A DNA stretch of 64,000 nucleotides from Haliotis asinina (GCF_037392515.1 NC_090280.1:23069118-23133117); one strand, 5' to 3'; counted from the first letter of the stretch, positions 34,104 through 46,416 are shown. Program-made: numbers and translations. The notes: generated by a model from the sequence alone, not told the origin.

Positions 34104-37100
34104 CTGTAATCACAACATTACACTTATGTTACACTTGCCCATAGGTGCATGTATTTTTCTTTCAAGCAGTGTGCAACGGAAATCACCTCCTATAAACCAC
34201 TTCAACTATGGTCATAGATTTCCAAAACATTTTAAGCAAATTGTGCATCAGTTACATAGATACATTTGCTACTTTCTCTGTCATTTCCACAGGTAATCGA
34301 TGCCGGCGTTTACCTAAGATTTCTAAAGGTACGTTTAGTAAATGGTGTTTGACACAGAAGACAGCAACCGTTGATATGAAGATTTGTTCACTAGTTATTA
34401 CGATGACTGACTCCAGCACTTAAGATAAAAACATGAAAATGTGTACCTGTTGTCCTGGTTCTCTGCAAGTAAAACAAAAGACTGAGTAACAGTAAAGAAT
34501 TAGTCGTTCTCAGACTAGTTCATCAACATCACCAAAACTAGAACACCATAACTATGGCTTCATTATGCTCATATGGGGAATCGAACCTGCGTCTGTGGCG
34601 TGAACACCCTATCCACTGGCCTACCGACCGCTCCATTACTGAATAAAGGAATCAAAACAACTTCACAAACTAAAACGAGAAGAAAATATTGCAGCACGTC
34701 AAGGTGAACCACGGATATGCCCGTATACTGTTCGACGCTGCATTCAACAATATCCCAGCTAGACTACGCTTGTCTGATACACGCCAGACTTGCCGAGAAC
34801 ACCCAGTGGTTGATATAAAGAGCGTCGATTTACGCAACTGGGATACGTCGGAAAAACATGCATGAGCATAATCAACCAGCGTTTCTCACCTGTTGTAACA
34901 AGCATGGTTGTTGAAGTTCTGACCAGGCCCTCACGTTGGGGTAAATTTTTGTTGGTTGTGGTGTGTTGGGGATTGGAGGGGTGGGGGTTGAAACTTACAT
35001 TGCATGCAAAAATATTCATGCATTCGTTGTACCTTTCACGTCCGTGCAAACAAGAACAGTGACTGCTGCCACCACAACTGCCACAGCAGTCAGCATAACG
35101 GAGTAGACAGCTACGATGGGGACGATGTCGTCTACGTTTGCATCACCTTCTGATACAAGACAAAGATGACACATATTTGTATTAAGTATGATAATTCATG
35201 TGACAATATAGCGACGTATTTCACCATGGTGTATTTTCTAGTTCCTGTTACAGCACTAAATAACTTTATGACATAAATAATGTCAACTGACAAAACAGTA
35301 TTTTGCTCTACAAGAACTATGACACAATAAAGTAAGCAAGCGATGAATAAGGAAGAATCATTCACCGGGATGACCATTACAGCTCTCCAGACAAGTGGAT
35401 CCTTTTCCCCAACACGGCCTATCACCAATATCTGGTAGTGCTTTAGGAACACTGAGAAATGTCCTAAGTATTCGGACATCTAGAATATCCGACTCTATTT
35501 ACAATGTTATAGCTATTCTATTATGGCTATTTCAGACTAAATAATCGGGGGTTTTGGTCTCCTTGGTCGGTTTGAGACACGAGTTCTGTTCCAGGCTTCA
35601 GACACTAGACAGTTCCAGCTACGTTTACTCGACATATCAGTACCCTATACGGCAGTTCGAGTTTCACAGTCGTTACACATCATGCTAGTTGTTAACCTTC
35701 AGACACCAACCTTCTATTTCCTGGTAGCTCCCATCGTTTTCGTCTTCCCTGTGATACGACACCACACTGGTAAAAGGGAACATTGAACGTGAGTATAATG
35801 AGAGGAAATTATTAAGCTGTGACACACTCTCAATTCATATCGCGCTCCTAGTCGTGTATAGTTTTGTCGGGTTGGTTTGTTGTTTAACGCCACACTCAGC
35901 AATATGACAACTATATGTTGACGATCTATAAATAAATGGTCTTGGATCACATAATCCAGTGTTCAACAGCACAAGCATCGATCCCGTTCGTCAGCTTTTA
36001 CGACAAGTATGGGTTGATGAAAATCACTTTACCACGGGTAATTACACCAATGTGGTGATGAAATATTTATTCATCTTACTTGAAGATTGATGAACATACT
36101 CACCGATGACGAGCACATCCTCTCTCTGAAAGTTTAAAGTGTGTGGGAACAATTATGCATACAAACTTAAAGTATATATTTATTTCGTGCACACTGATGT
36201 TACCATTCTTTCTCCATTTAGAAGTTTAAGAGTTTAAGAGATACTGTACATCATACGGTATGAGTTTTAGTAGAAGGTCAATCAGTGCTAATAGTTGTCA
36301 GAATTATGAAATGTTAATAGACCTGTAGTTTTGGTTGCAAACGGTTCCGGACTTTTTTTCAGACATTCTACATAACACTACACTTTAAATAATTCGTCTG
36401 ACCTGTTTAACGTCATCTGAATCAACCGACGTGACGTACTAGAATGACGTCCAGCACCAACCTACTATCTCCTCGTAGCCTCCGCCTGTGTCTACGTCAC
36501 GGGTGTAAGTGACAACGCTGGGGGAAGGAAATGTAGAAGGTGGTTGGAATCAAGGATATTTACAAAAAGCAATCCGCTGTCCTCAGAAACAAAATTTTGC
36601 AAAAGGACAAAATAGTTGTTACAGTTATATGTATGAATGTGTTCACAAAATGGGTAAGCAAGTTATCAGTATTTGAAGCTCTTCTAACGTTTGCCTGAAA
36701 GAACGAAATCTTTTTGACACCAACAGCTCATTAGCGATGTGCCATTAATTCTGCTTGGGCTCATGATCCACATATACTGCTACTGATAAGTGAAATAGAG
36801 CTAATCAAATCACTGTATTTGTGATTAAGTGTTTCCACAATAGCAGCTACTACATAATTTTAAGTCAGCTGGTTACACATTTTGCCTTACTCACCGATTA
36901 TATGTGCATCCTCTACCTGAAACAAATAAATTTGTGTAAATAATGACATATCCACAATGTTCGATGCAAAATAGAAGATAAACGAATTTCCGGTATAATT
37001 ATACATCTTTGAAGTGGAAATAAATATCTTGCTATTTGTAGAACGACATGTTTATAGAACGACATGTTTGTACAACGACATGTTTGTAGAACAAACGCAA

Positions 37101-40100
37101 CCTGAGTAACACCAGTGTCTTGAAGCATGAATGTCGATTAAAACTAGTGTCCTGGAGCCAATGTAAACATAAACTTGGAAACTGAAGTCCATTAAACATG
37201 TAAATTTGTGCACACTGTTGATATATATCCTCTTCAAGCATCATCTTGAAGGTTCCATACTGAAGTACTTTAGAAACGCGAGTATCATATTATCATTCAT
37301 TATGGAGGGTGCAAAACGAACAGAAACTGTGCTCAAATTAATCTGACTTTCACAGATGAACTTGACGCATACCAAGAAATGCCCACGTGACCCACCATTT
37401 GCTGGAAATCAACTTTTCAATTTTCCGTGAAAATGCATAAACGTGGCGTTTTCACAACACATTGTCAGATCAGTCAACTGTGTACCGAAATCACACCGAA
37501 ATTTTGAACTGCACCAAATTGTTGACTTGGGCACAACATGTGATCGAGCACATCTTTGCCAACCATGTGTCTAGCCCGAGATCGCCGCATACAAGTTCAA
37601 GCCAGCCTCCAGAACAGATATTACCATTCATAGAAGAAGGGATATCGTCAGTCTCCAGACGGTACGATAGCGATTACGTCAGCAAGGGCTGCGTGCGCAT
37701 AAGTATTCTATTTACTGACGAGTCCTGATTTCATCTCAGTCATGCGTATACAAGGATCAGAGTGACATGGACAGCGTAACGGTGATTGTTGAGTTCAGCA
37801 GCGTTGAGGGAAGCGTATTACTAATGATTTGTTGAGAGACTGATAGTCATGACAGGACACGTGTGGACGTCTGCCGTAGTCGAGTTACAGCTCAAAATGA
37901 TACTTACTGAGAACAAGAGTCGTTCCTGCTCCCAGCATGGCGCCAGATCAACGTCTTCACATTTTGCAGGAGGATTATGCAAATGACGGTCATAACCGTT
38001 ACTGACATTGGCTCTGTGAAAGTTTTGAGCGCGTTTGGAAATAAATTTGATCCCTTCAACGTTATCGTTAATTCAACTTTGCACTGACTACTTTTGTTTT
38101 TTCTTGTGTTTCAACCCTAAATGACAATTTCAGTGTCAAGAGGGACAAGTTCTTTTCTTCGTTTAAAACGGAAATTCAACGTCTTATCCCAATGGTGCGT
38201 TTCTAAAGTAGTTCAGTATACTTCACAGTCTCCTCTCACAATCTGTCCTCTTTCAAACTCTTCCTTAAAGACGGTCTCAGATTCCATTTCCCCACAAGAG
38301 ACTTGGTTTTCTTCCTTGATGAATATTCACCATCAAGGACACTTTTACATTTAATCAAGATACACCACAGACACGTCACAAATCACACCTAGAGAGAATC
38401 ACTTAATATAGGTAGGACAAAAATCATCATTTCCTTGAAAATGTATCACATGTCAGTAGGAAGTGAAATAATTATCAGCTAGCTTTCTACTGAGTATGGG
38501 TGGAAATAGACATCAGACGCTACATGCCAAAGTATTGTAATATGTTTTGCAGACAAAGAAGAGGCATCAAATCAGTCCTTATTAGTACTGCTTAACATTT
38601 CTATAGGTGCATAGATGTACATGAGTTGTGGGGTAAAACGTTTTAAAGTACTACTCTGGTAACTATCTGATCCCCCATCCCCACCTTCCTAACCAGCGCG
38701 TCGTTTTCCCAGACTGTCATACATTATTCACTACATATAAGAAGTGCAAAGGGATAACTTACTGACGATGCACTGAACACATACACACGCACACACGCAC
38801 ACACGCACACACGCACACACGCACACACGCACACACGCACTCACGCACACGCACACGCACAAGCATCCACTCAACACGCTATTAAGTGAGATCGGTATAT
38901 GTAATTACTGAACCAAAGTGTTTGTGAGTTCTAGTCATTCACTGTCACATCACACCGTTTTACCTCCACGTCTCTGTTTTCTACAAACAACAACCATGAC
39001 GACGACAGTGATGATCACGATCAGGATGGAGCAGACAGCAGTCACTGGGACGATGGAAACGACACCAGATTCATTAAGCTCACGTGCTGAAACATTTAAT
39101 ATGGACAATATTCAGTTTAGCATTGTATAATCCTGTTTACCTTTCAGAAAAAAATAACATCCAAGATATGTTGCTTTATTTAAGGTACATGATGTGATTG
39201 AGTAAATGAGTGGAGTTTTATATCACTTATAACCCAGAAACATCACCCGTCTTAAGAAGATTTTAATTAGGTTCATGGCATGTCAACCGGGTTGACCCTT
39301 CCGATGTTCATCTAAAATGACACTTTCCAACTGCAATATAACCAGTTGCGTTCTCGATACAACACCCATCGATCCATCTTCATAGAGGGATCCAATAATA
39401 ATGGTCAAGTTACCAGTGCTACTGTCATTGCATCAATTTGAAGGGAGTAAAAACTTTATTACATATCTCATGCAAATATAATCTTGAATTTTACATATTC
39501 TGTCACAAAGCATGTTTCCGGAATCTGTGGAGGCCTTACTGAAGACCTCTAGTGTCAGGTTGCGTGATGCACTCCCATGGCTGTTGTTGACGTGACACGT
39601 GTACTGTCCAGACACAGACACATCTATAGCTGGTATAGACAACACAGCCTTCCTGTGTCCTGTAATCACCATCTGTCTGGATGTGTCCCACCAGGTTACA
39701 GTGCAGGCAGGGTTACAGTCAGCAAAACATCTCACTGTTACAGGTTTCCCTTCTTCTACCTGCAGCTTGTCCCTTGTGCCGTGAAACTGTATCTGGTCAG
39801 GTCCATCTGCAAAGCATGTGATATAATCAGAAATAATAATTTGATAACTTGATATTTTCTTCTATCATACCAATACCACTGTATATCAATTTCACTTGAA
39901 TTAATATTTCATCAACTTTCGGTTTAGACTTTTGAAGTTGGTTAGGTTTTATTTTTTACTCAATGCCTATTCTACTTTTAGTGTTGATCACATCTACATC
40001 TGCTAGCCTTGTCGAGTCTAGGCTCACCAATATAAGACTCCCAGTTTCAAAGATCTTACTGTTGTCACGAAAATATTACATTCAAATGCAAACGACGACA

Positions 40101-43032
40101 CATTACGCACATTCTGTTTTCGTTCCTCTAAGTCATACGTGTACGTATCAGTCAGGTATTCCGACTGGATGGTCGACCGCGACCGCAGCAGGGGAAACGT
40201 CCAATGTTTTCTTTGTACGAGTTTGATAGCCGCTCAACTGTGATTTTGTTAACAGTGGGAATCTACAGTCAACTGTATTTTGTATGTACACGTCCGATAT
40301 TGTCATTTGTATGCTCCGCCTGACCAACGTTGACAGTTCGAGTCATGTATTATCTTGACGTTCCTGTATATCTCATCTGATGCCCTTACGATTGTATCTC
40401 TAATGATCAGTGCCTGTACCAGATATTGTCAACGTTTCATGCATTTTACCGTATTCTTAATTGTAAACCCAATATTGTCACGATTTTAAAAAGAAGCGTT
40501 TTTGAGGACAAAAACCCCTTGAGTGAGTGAGTGAGTAGGTTGAGTTTTACGCCGCACTCAGCAATATTCCAGCTATATAGCAGCGGCCTATAAATAATCG
40601 AGTCTGGACCAGACAATCCAGTGATCAATAACATGACCATCGATCTGCGCAAATGGGAACCGATGACATGTGTCAACCAAGTCAGCGAGCCTGACCACCC
40701 CATTCCGTTAGTCGCGTCCTACGACAAGCAGAGTCGCCTTTTATGGCAAGCATAGGTTGCTGAAGGCCTATTCTACCCCGGGACCTTTACGGGTACTCGT
40801 CGATAAATCACTGTAGATTATTTTTCCCATAATTTTCTTGCATCTGTGCATGGTCAGAGTTTTCAGGGTCAAATCACACACTCCTGACTGAAAATTGTAA
40901 ACATGAAATTTTCATGCCATACTTTCAATCGCTTTGATCTGATTCAGTACATATTATGTATTGTTAGTTTTGTGTTGATCTTTCGTATTTCAGCTGAGTG
41001 GCCCGTGCCCGTTTTTTGCTCATTTAAAATATATGTCCAGGTGAGAAACAATGACATTACATAATTTTAAAGTGTTCGTGTATATTGGACATAACACCTG
41101 ACACCGCTTGCCTTTGAAGCTGAAAGCCTTCACCACAGATTCTGGCTGTGTTCTCTTCCGAAAGTTCTATATCAACGGACACCAGTAATGCCTTTTTGTT
41201 AGCGCTATGAGTAAACATGGTGTGGAGTTTGGAGCTATATAAATTGACACATTATTGTGTAGCTGTCATTAAGTCCTATCAGAACCACAAAGGTACTATC
41301 ATAATAATGATTCAGAACATAACGGTTCTATGTAAGTTGTATGCTAAGTTGCATAGATATGCGAGGTTCCTGTACCGTAAACAAAGGTACGTTCTTACTC
41401 ACAGAGGACATCCAGTACATGTTCGTGACTCCAGTCAGACTCCAGCCCCTCCTCCACAGCCTGGCAGCTGTAGGTGTCTCCCTGGTTCTCTCCGCTGACC
41501 TGGGTTATTGTCAAGTTATCTCCACCTGTTGGAGACTCATCACCAGATTCTAGGAGGGTCCTGTCCCTCCTCCAGATGTAGGTCATGGTCAGTTGGGGGT
41601 GGTCCGGGGGCAGACTCCGGGACGAGGAGTTGGAGCATGTGAGGGTGACATTCTCACCTGATACAGGTGAGGCAGGTCCGGTGATGGTAGGTGTGGTTGG
41701 CCTCTCTGTGAAAAAAATTTAACAGCTTCGCCGAGACCTTAACACCAGTACTAATCAACATGGTTTTACGAAATGTGTGAAAAACATTTTAAAATATGAA
41801 TCCACTGAGACATAATGAACTAAATGAACTGAATGAACTAAATGCTCTGACACTTTTATTAATGACGTATTCACCTTTATTGTCAATCAAATAAGCGCCA
41901 GCGACACGCTAATACTCCTAATCGGTTTGTTGATTAAATGTTCTACACAACATTTAATCAGTTGGCTGGACTAATCCCAAGGTCCGGCGTAAAAATGACA
42001 TTAGATATGCTCGTTGTTGTTACCTTGACTGGCGCTCGGGATTCTAGCAACAAGACAGGTGGATTCGGATATACTGCGAGTGAGTAGTTGGTTGGACTGT
42101 TGTTAACACGTAAGAACATTCCATATATATATATATATATATATATATATGGATGCGATCTGTAAATAATCAAGTCTGGACCGGACAATCCCGTGACCAG
42201 CATCATGAGCATACATCTACGCAATTGGGATACGATGACATGTGTCAACCAAGTCAGCGAGTCTGACTACACAATCCCATTAGTCGTCTCGTGCGACAAG
42301 CAAGGGGTAAAGAAGACCAATTCTAACCCGGATCTTCACGGGTATACTGTGAGTAGGCTTGCCATGTGTAACTCGACAAAAGCACATGCATGCACACGCA
42401 CGTACACACACACGAGTCTTTATATATGGTTAATTACGTTTTAGTTTAGACGCATTCTTTTAGTTATCTACCGTTCTGTTAACTCCACTCAGTACTCACG
42501 TGCTACAACGAGGACATGTCTACATCCAGTAACATTCTCTCCATTGCTTCCCTGACAGTAGTAAGTACCAGCGTCCTGTACAGTAACATTGTAGATGGTA
42601 AACCTCAGCTGTCCGTTCTGTGATGGTGAGTCCTCCCCGGTGTATCGTATCCTGGTCCTGTAGCCAGTGTGACTGTTGTTGAATACCCATACACGGTGTG
42701 TCTTGGACTGGACCAGTAACAGTCTCTTAGATACAGAACCATTCCCCACTACAAAATACTGGAAGCTGACATTTTCTGGGTTCATGGCCATGGTAACATC
42801 TTCACCAGCACGTGTAACAGTGTGTGGGTATCCAATTGTCATGGACACTAGAGCTGTATACGAAAAGGTAATTAGAATCAGAACTCAACAACCCTAGATA
42901 CAGACGTTAGACATTGCGTAAGATTAAAGTGAAAAGCAACTTAATCAGAGATTCAATATATATTTCAGTTTTCGAAAACAGATACATACCAAACCCACAT
43001 AGTGCTACGGACACAATGGAACCCAGAAACAT
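33920..43032 (-). CDS. Ig-superfamily receptor with ITAM tail, unit 2 (complete)
   Basis: Complete, intact gene model. Exons: 43032..42990 signal peptide; 42853..42500 V; 41705..41403 Ig III; 39806..39540 Ig II; 39086..38964 TM-a; 37925..37908; 36916..36895; 36517..36462 (YEEI); 36125..36104; 35766..35711 (YQEI); 35149..35033 TM-b; 34462..34447; 34103..33920 tail. They total 1581 nt (526 aa) if all are used, or 487 aa without TM-b. Type I membrane protein: V-like domain lacking the B-strand Cys, two canonical C2/I-set domains, TM with RKQRR stop-transfer, cytoplasmic YEEI, YQEI, YLTV and an ITAM (YERL-x7-YTSL). Two TM exons imply alternative splicing, since using both would place the ITAM outside. 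Ligand unknown; an activating, possibly immune, role is inferred. Confidence 0.8.
34447..34462 (-). CDS. 16-nt microexon, unit 2
   Basis: AGAACCAGGACAACAG, phase 1-2, same splice sites as units 1 and 3. Confidence 0.75.
34573..34634 (-). repeat. tRNA-like SINE fragment
   Basis: Minus strand GGTCGGTAGGCCAGTGGATA and B box GGTTCGATTCC. Orthologue of 9627-9688. Confidence 0.55.
35033..35149 (-). CDS. Transmembrane exon TM-b, unit 2
   Basis: 117 nt, phase 1-1. Encodes DANVDDIVPIVAVYSVMLTA and VAVVVAAVTVLVCTDVK. Shares the IVPxxAVxS...VVV pattern with TM-a, so the two look like tandem duplicates. Confidence 0.8.
35711..35766 (-). CDS. 56-nt tyrosine exon 2 (YQEI), unit 2
   Basis: Encodes VVSYHREDENDGSYQEIE, phase 2-1, acceptor TTTTACCAG, donor AG|GTTGG. 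Confidence 0.75.
35879..36039 (+). mobile_element. SINE-like repeat, TTGTTTAACGCC subfamily
   Basis: Orthologue of 11071-11230, in the intron between the YQEI exon and microexon 2. Confidence 0.7.
36104..36125 (-). CDS. 22-nt microexon 2, unit 2
   Basis: AGAGAGGATGTGCTCGTCAT then CG, phase 1-2; encodes RGCARH. Confidence 0.7.
36462..36517 (-). CDS. 56-nt tyrosine exon 1 (YEEI), unit 2
   Basis: Encodes VVTYTRDVDTGGGYEEIV, phase 2-1. Read-through of the weak donor ends six codons on (tag after WCWTSF). Confidence 0.75.
36895..36916 (-). CDS. 22-nt microexon 1, unit 2
   Basis: GTAGAGGATGCACATATAAT then CG, acceptor TTGTTTCAG, donor GTGAGTAA. Phase 1-2; encodes RGCTYN. Confidence 0.7.
37908..37925 (-). 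CDS. 18-nt microexon, unit 2
   Basis: GAACGACTCTTGTTCTCA, acceptor CTGGGAGCAG, donor GTAAGT. Phase 1-1; encodes TTLVL. Confidence 0.6.
38779..38863 (+). repeat. (ACACGC)n microsatellite
   Basis: Hexanucleotide array in the intron after TM-a. Its unit 3 counterpart is at 57838-57896. Confidence 0.9.
38964..39086 (-). CDS. Transmembrane exon TM-a, unit 2
   Basis: 123 nt, phase 1-1. Encodes RELNESGVVSIVPVTAVCSI, LIVIITVVVMVVV, then CRKQRRG. Confidence 0.85.
39540..39806 (-). CDS. Ig domain II exon, unit 2
   Basis: 267 nt, phase 1-1. GPDQIQFHGTRDKLQVEEGK, CFADCNPACTVTWW, VSGQYTCHVNNSHGSASRNL. Six nt longer than unit 1. Confidence 0.85.
40521..40795 (+). mobile_element. Gastropod SINE-like repeat, full length
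   Basis: Head GAGTGAGTGAGTGAGTAGGT to tail GGACCTTTACGGGT, with all internal blocks. In the Ig III to Ig II intron; unit 3 has an orthologous copy at 59675-59937. Confidence 0.9.
41403..41705 (-). CDS. Ig domain III exon, unit 2
   Basis: 303 nt, phase 1-1. RPTTPTITGPASPVSGENVT, LTCSNSSSRSL, TYIWRRDRTLLESGDESPTG, GDTYSCQAVEEG, VLDVL. Canonical Cys-Trp-Cys. Confidence 0.85.
42078..42344 (+). mobile_element. Gastropod SINE-like repeat with (AT)n expansion
   Basis: Same variant as 3316-3550, with the CCATATATATGG motif expanded to about (AT)13 at 42123-42150. Confidence 0.8.
42500..42853 (-). CDS. V-like Ig exon, copy 3 (unit 2), intact
   Basis: 354 nt, phase 1-1, acceptor TTCGTATACAG, donor GTGAGTA. 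Encodes GYPHTVTRAGEDVTMAM, GYRTRIRYTGEDSPSQNGQL and VQDAGTYYCQGSNG. The B-strand position is Met instead of Cys. The only cysteines are YYC and a later TGC. Five N-glycosylation sequons. Confidence 0.85.
42990..43032 (-). CDS. Signal-peptide exon, unit 2
   Basis: Encodes MFLGSIVSVALCGF, then donor GGTATGTATC. Differs in sequence from the other three leader exons but has the same length and phase. Confidence 0.8.
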
Positions 43033-43094
43033 AGTCACTACAGTGGTAAGCAGAAACTGACAGATACAGTCTCTGATATAATGCGTCACATAAT

Positions 43095-43119
43095 GTAGTT
43101 TCACTAAGCAATATTTCCT
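43095..43119 (-). promoter_or_regulatory. Conserved upstream element, unit 2
   Basis: Minus strand AGGAAATATTGCTTAGTGAA then ACTAC, 63 nt before the ATG. The most diverged copy, but the GGAAATATT and GAAACTA cores persist. Confidence 0.4.
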
Positions 43120-43139
43120 GATAAACATTTCCCGGTGAA

Positions 43140-45584
43140 CCTTACGTTGTGCGACGATATTTCACTGTGAATGATATACGTTTTTTTGTGAATATGTCCT
43201 CCATCAACGCCCACATGGATACAATGTGTCAAACCCATCTCTGGTGATCACCCACTCACGCACAGATTCAACCACTCACTCACTCACCCACTGATTTACC
43301 CACTCACTCACCATTCACCCACTCACAGATTCATCCACTCACTCATCGATTCAACTACTCACCAAATCACCCACTCACTCATTCACCTACCCATTCACCC
43401 ACCCATATTTACCTACCCAAACACTCACTCACCAACCCACCTATTCACACACCCATTCACCCACTGATTCACCAATCAGTTTTACTGCTTGTACGGAAAA
43501 GTACTGTGTTTGACTCGGGGTATCGCTACAAGTGATACCTATTTAAAATATTGATAATCTGTCTACAAATCTGACATGACGCGATAACGCTAAATATAAT
43601 TTCGCTGACAAATGAGTATTAAATGTTAAAATCTCAGTGCTTACAAAAACATTTTCGCCTCCTCCACAGCATGACTGCTTAATTTGAATACACCTCTCTA
43701 CCAAAACACCACTGCAACCCAACCACTCACACCGAGATTTACCCTCTCGTGAACTGTCAAGAGCAATATTCCCTCTATCAAACATTTACTGTTTGAGCAG
43801 CCACGTCTTTCTCCTCTCACGTACACACATACAAAATATAATGCAGTACGAATATGGCAGGTAGCGTTTTGATGTGAAGAATGAAACACCACTCCGAAAT
43901 TTTGATAGCAAGTGTAAACCAGCGGGGGAGGGAAAATCCCAGGGATATAGAAACGAGTTCCGTACTTCCGTAAACTTTGTGCGAAGCAGATCTCCTGAAC
44001 TATTTGTGATAGCTTGGTACACATGTCAAACATGATCCCAAGATGAACTTGTTCAGAGCAGATCTCGTAGCTAGCTTCGTAGAACTTGGAACACATGCCA
44101 AGCATAATTGATCCCTTTCGGGGATTAGACCCGGACATGAATTTTTTTTAGGTTTCCATGTCCTTAGCAGATCACCCAAACGTTTGCTTTATCAAACGTG
44201 GTACACATGTTCGCTTTGTTCACCATGATCCCTAGATGTGTCTTTCGGGTGTTGCACCAGTGTGTGAAATTTGTTTGTTATTTTTTGTTTGGTTGGTTGG
44301 TTGGGTTTTTTTTCTTTGTTACCTTGAGAAGACGTTTGACATTGAAATTGGAACAGAACCTTAAAACTGTTCACTATTACTTCACCAAACTTGGCATATG
44401 GATAGGCCTGGTGGTATAGTGACGCCTTCTTTTAGGTTTGGATATCTGAATAAAATATTTTGGGCGTTTAGATGGCAACAACTTCGACCTCGACTGACTT
44501 TGGTGGTAGTGTTTTTTCTAGGAGCACAACTGTAAAACCTTACAAGCCTCCCACTCTACCATATGCACAGCAAAACACTGGCATACAGTTGCGGGGGATA
44601 TTGATGACTTTTGTCTTAATGGTTCGTTCCTATTGACAGCAGGGTGATTATTTAGAGAGATATTCAATCTACATACCTCAAGGAATATACAAATAGTCCT
44701 TATAAACCTCATTGCAAAATGCCTGCGATAGTTGTGATCATATTCTGTCCTTCACTTGATGAAGGGAAGGAAGTAGCCCAGAAAAGTCGTGTTGTAAATA
44801 ATAAAGACGTTGTAAATCCATACACGATGCAGTGGTTTGTCAGACAGCTTCTCCACAGTGACCGACTCCTGGTAGACTTGGTGAAGGATTTCACTTGATG
44901 TACATCACTGTACTGTCGATCATCACTGTACATCACCATCAACAAAACCTTCCAACTTCAAACCTTGGCACACAGAGAATAGCTGTGGAATTCCTTGTTT
45001 TCGTCATGAGTCTTGACATGCATCATCAGAGGATCATCACATAAATACATATGTGCAAAAGTACACAATAAGATTCTGCCATGAAGAGCCTCCACATTAA
45101 TCAAAACCCGGCCTTCCGAATTGATTGGCATACACAAAGGATTAAGAGACTTAGAAGCGTTAGAATGGAAAATTCTAAAACAGTGAATCACCATGTTTGA
45201 AAGGTATTTTTGACTAATAAGAATAAAGGAAACAGCTGTATGTGCTGCACTGCAACATGGCCATTACAGACAGTAACATCGGTGATTTATGGATTAAGCA
45301 CGAGCCAAAGTGAGTGAATGTGTTGCAATATGGAAAGAACTAGATGACATTGAAAACTCAGTATCTGAAAAAGTTAATACAGCTTCTACAAGTACAGTTA
45401 AGTTCTGTCTGAAGTGTTGCCAAAACCTTGGTGAAAAGACACTTTGAAATGAAAAGTCAAGGGCTGTTTGAGTATAGGTAGGTTCGATTCTCCTCCTATG
45501 AAAACTTGCTGAAGTATGTTGCATTTTTGGCATTCATGCCATAAATGGTACATTATGTGACCAGTTTATATGCTTTGCTTATAA
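43140..45584. other. Region between live and dead V cassettes
   Basis: Contains CACTCACC repeats (43250-43475) and loosely periodic sequence at 43990-44250 (GGTACACATG, ATGATCCCTAGATG). No gene recognised; several short frames without family signal. Confidence 0.5.
43250..43475 (+). repeat. (CACTCACC/CATTCACC)n degenerate minisatellite
   Basis: Imperfect CACTCACCCACTCACTCACC-type units. Confidence 0.85.
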
Positions 45585-46167
45585 TAGTCTCAGTGCTGTA
45601 GTCTTTGTAAGGTTCTTCCTCCCTTTTCCCTTCATCATACAATTTAACTCATGTCACTTGCTCGTCTCATGCACAGTCAAGCTCCCCACATCGCTCTTTG
45701 AAACACATTCTAACAGCAATACACATGATGATAAACCGGACAAATGGACAAAATACATGTGGCACGAGGGTGAAAATAGTGCATTCTTTACAAACGTTAG
45801 GGTACACTTTAACACTGGTAACTCTTTTTCCGAAAGCAGCTGATCACACAAAAACATACATGATGGTAGATTTGCTTTAACAAATGAGAACACAAACGCT
45901 GTGGTGGGATTAGGAATTCCAAATATAAAGCATGAGAAATATGCGGCACTCTGAGCTCAAGGAGATCACAATGAAGAAAGACAGTTACGAACACTCTTCA
46001 AATATACTTTCGAATCAAAAACAAATTAACAAGCTCTAATCCTAAATTATTTTGGGAAACATTTTCAACTAATATCACAATTGTTACGGTTGATAAATTG
46101 GTATAAGAAGGTATAAGAAATATCCTTCGAAATATCAAAATATTACACAGACAAGTCTAAAATACTG

Positions 46168-46416
46168 CGAGTGAGTAGTTGGTTGCATGGCTGCTAACAC
46201 TTAACAACATTCCATATATATGGCGACGATCTGTAAATAATCGAGTCTGGACCAGACAGTCCGGTGATCAGCACCATGAACATACATATACGCAATTGGG
46301 ATACGATGACATGTGTTAACCAAGTCAGAGAGCCTGAGTACCCGATCCCCTTAGTCGTCTTTTACGACAAGCAATGGGTAATGAAGACCAATTCCCCCCC
46401 TGATCTTCACATGTAT
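46168..46416 (+). mobile_element. Gastropod SINE-like repeat, variant
   Basis: Orthologue of 3316-3550, better preserved (ATTGGGATACGATGACATGT). Confidence 0.8.

Noticed and set aside
34208..34423. Plus-strand 71-codon frame, also open at 53266-53481
   Set aside because: Lies in the intron between the tail and 16-nt exons. The differences between copies change amino acids freely; similarity is explained by the duplication.
36462..36517. Reading the 56-nt exon in the alternative frame (LSHTP...)
   Set aside because: It hits a stop within the exon in all units, whereas the YEEI frame is open in all three and has a paralogous YQEI exon with the same phase.
37925..37970. ATGCTGGGAGCAGGAACG as a signal-peptide start exon between TM-a and TM-b
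   Set aside because: The ATG is lost in unit 3 (CTG), it lies downstream of the membrane exon, and an AG inside the stretch gives an 18-nt exon that fits the frame in all three units.
39577..39852. Plus-strand frames opposite the Ig exons (also at 15293, 58984, 41217, 62118)
   Set aside because: Antisense shadows of conserved Ig coding exons on the minus strand.
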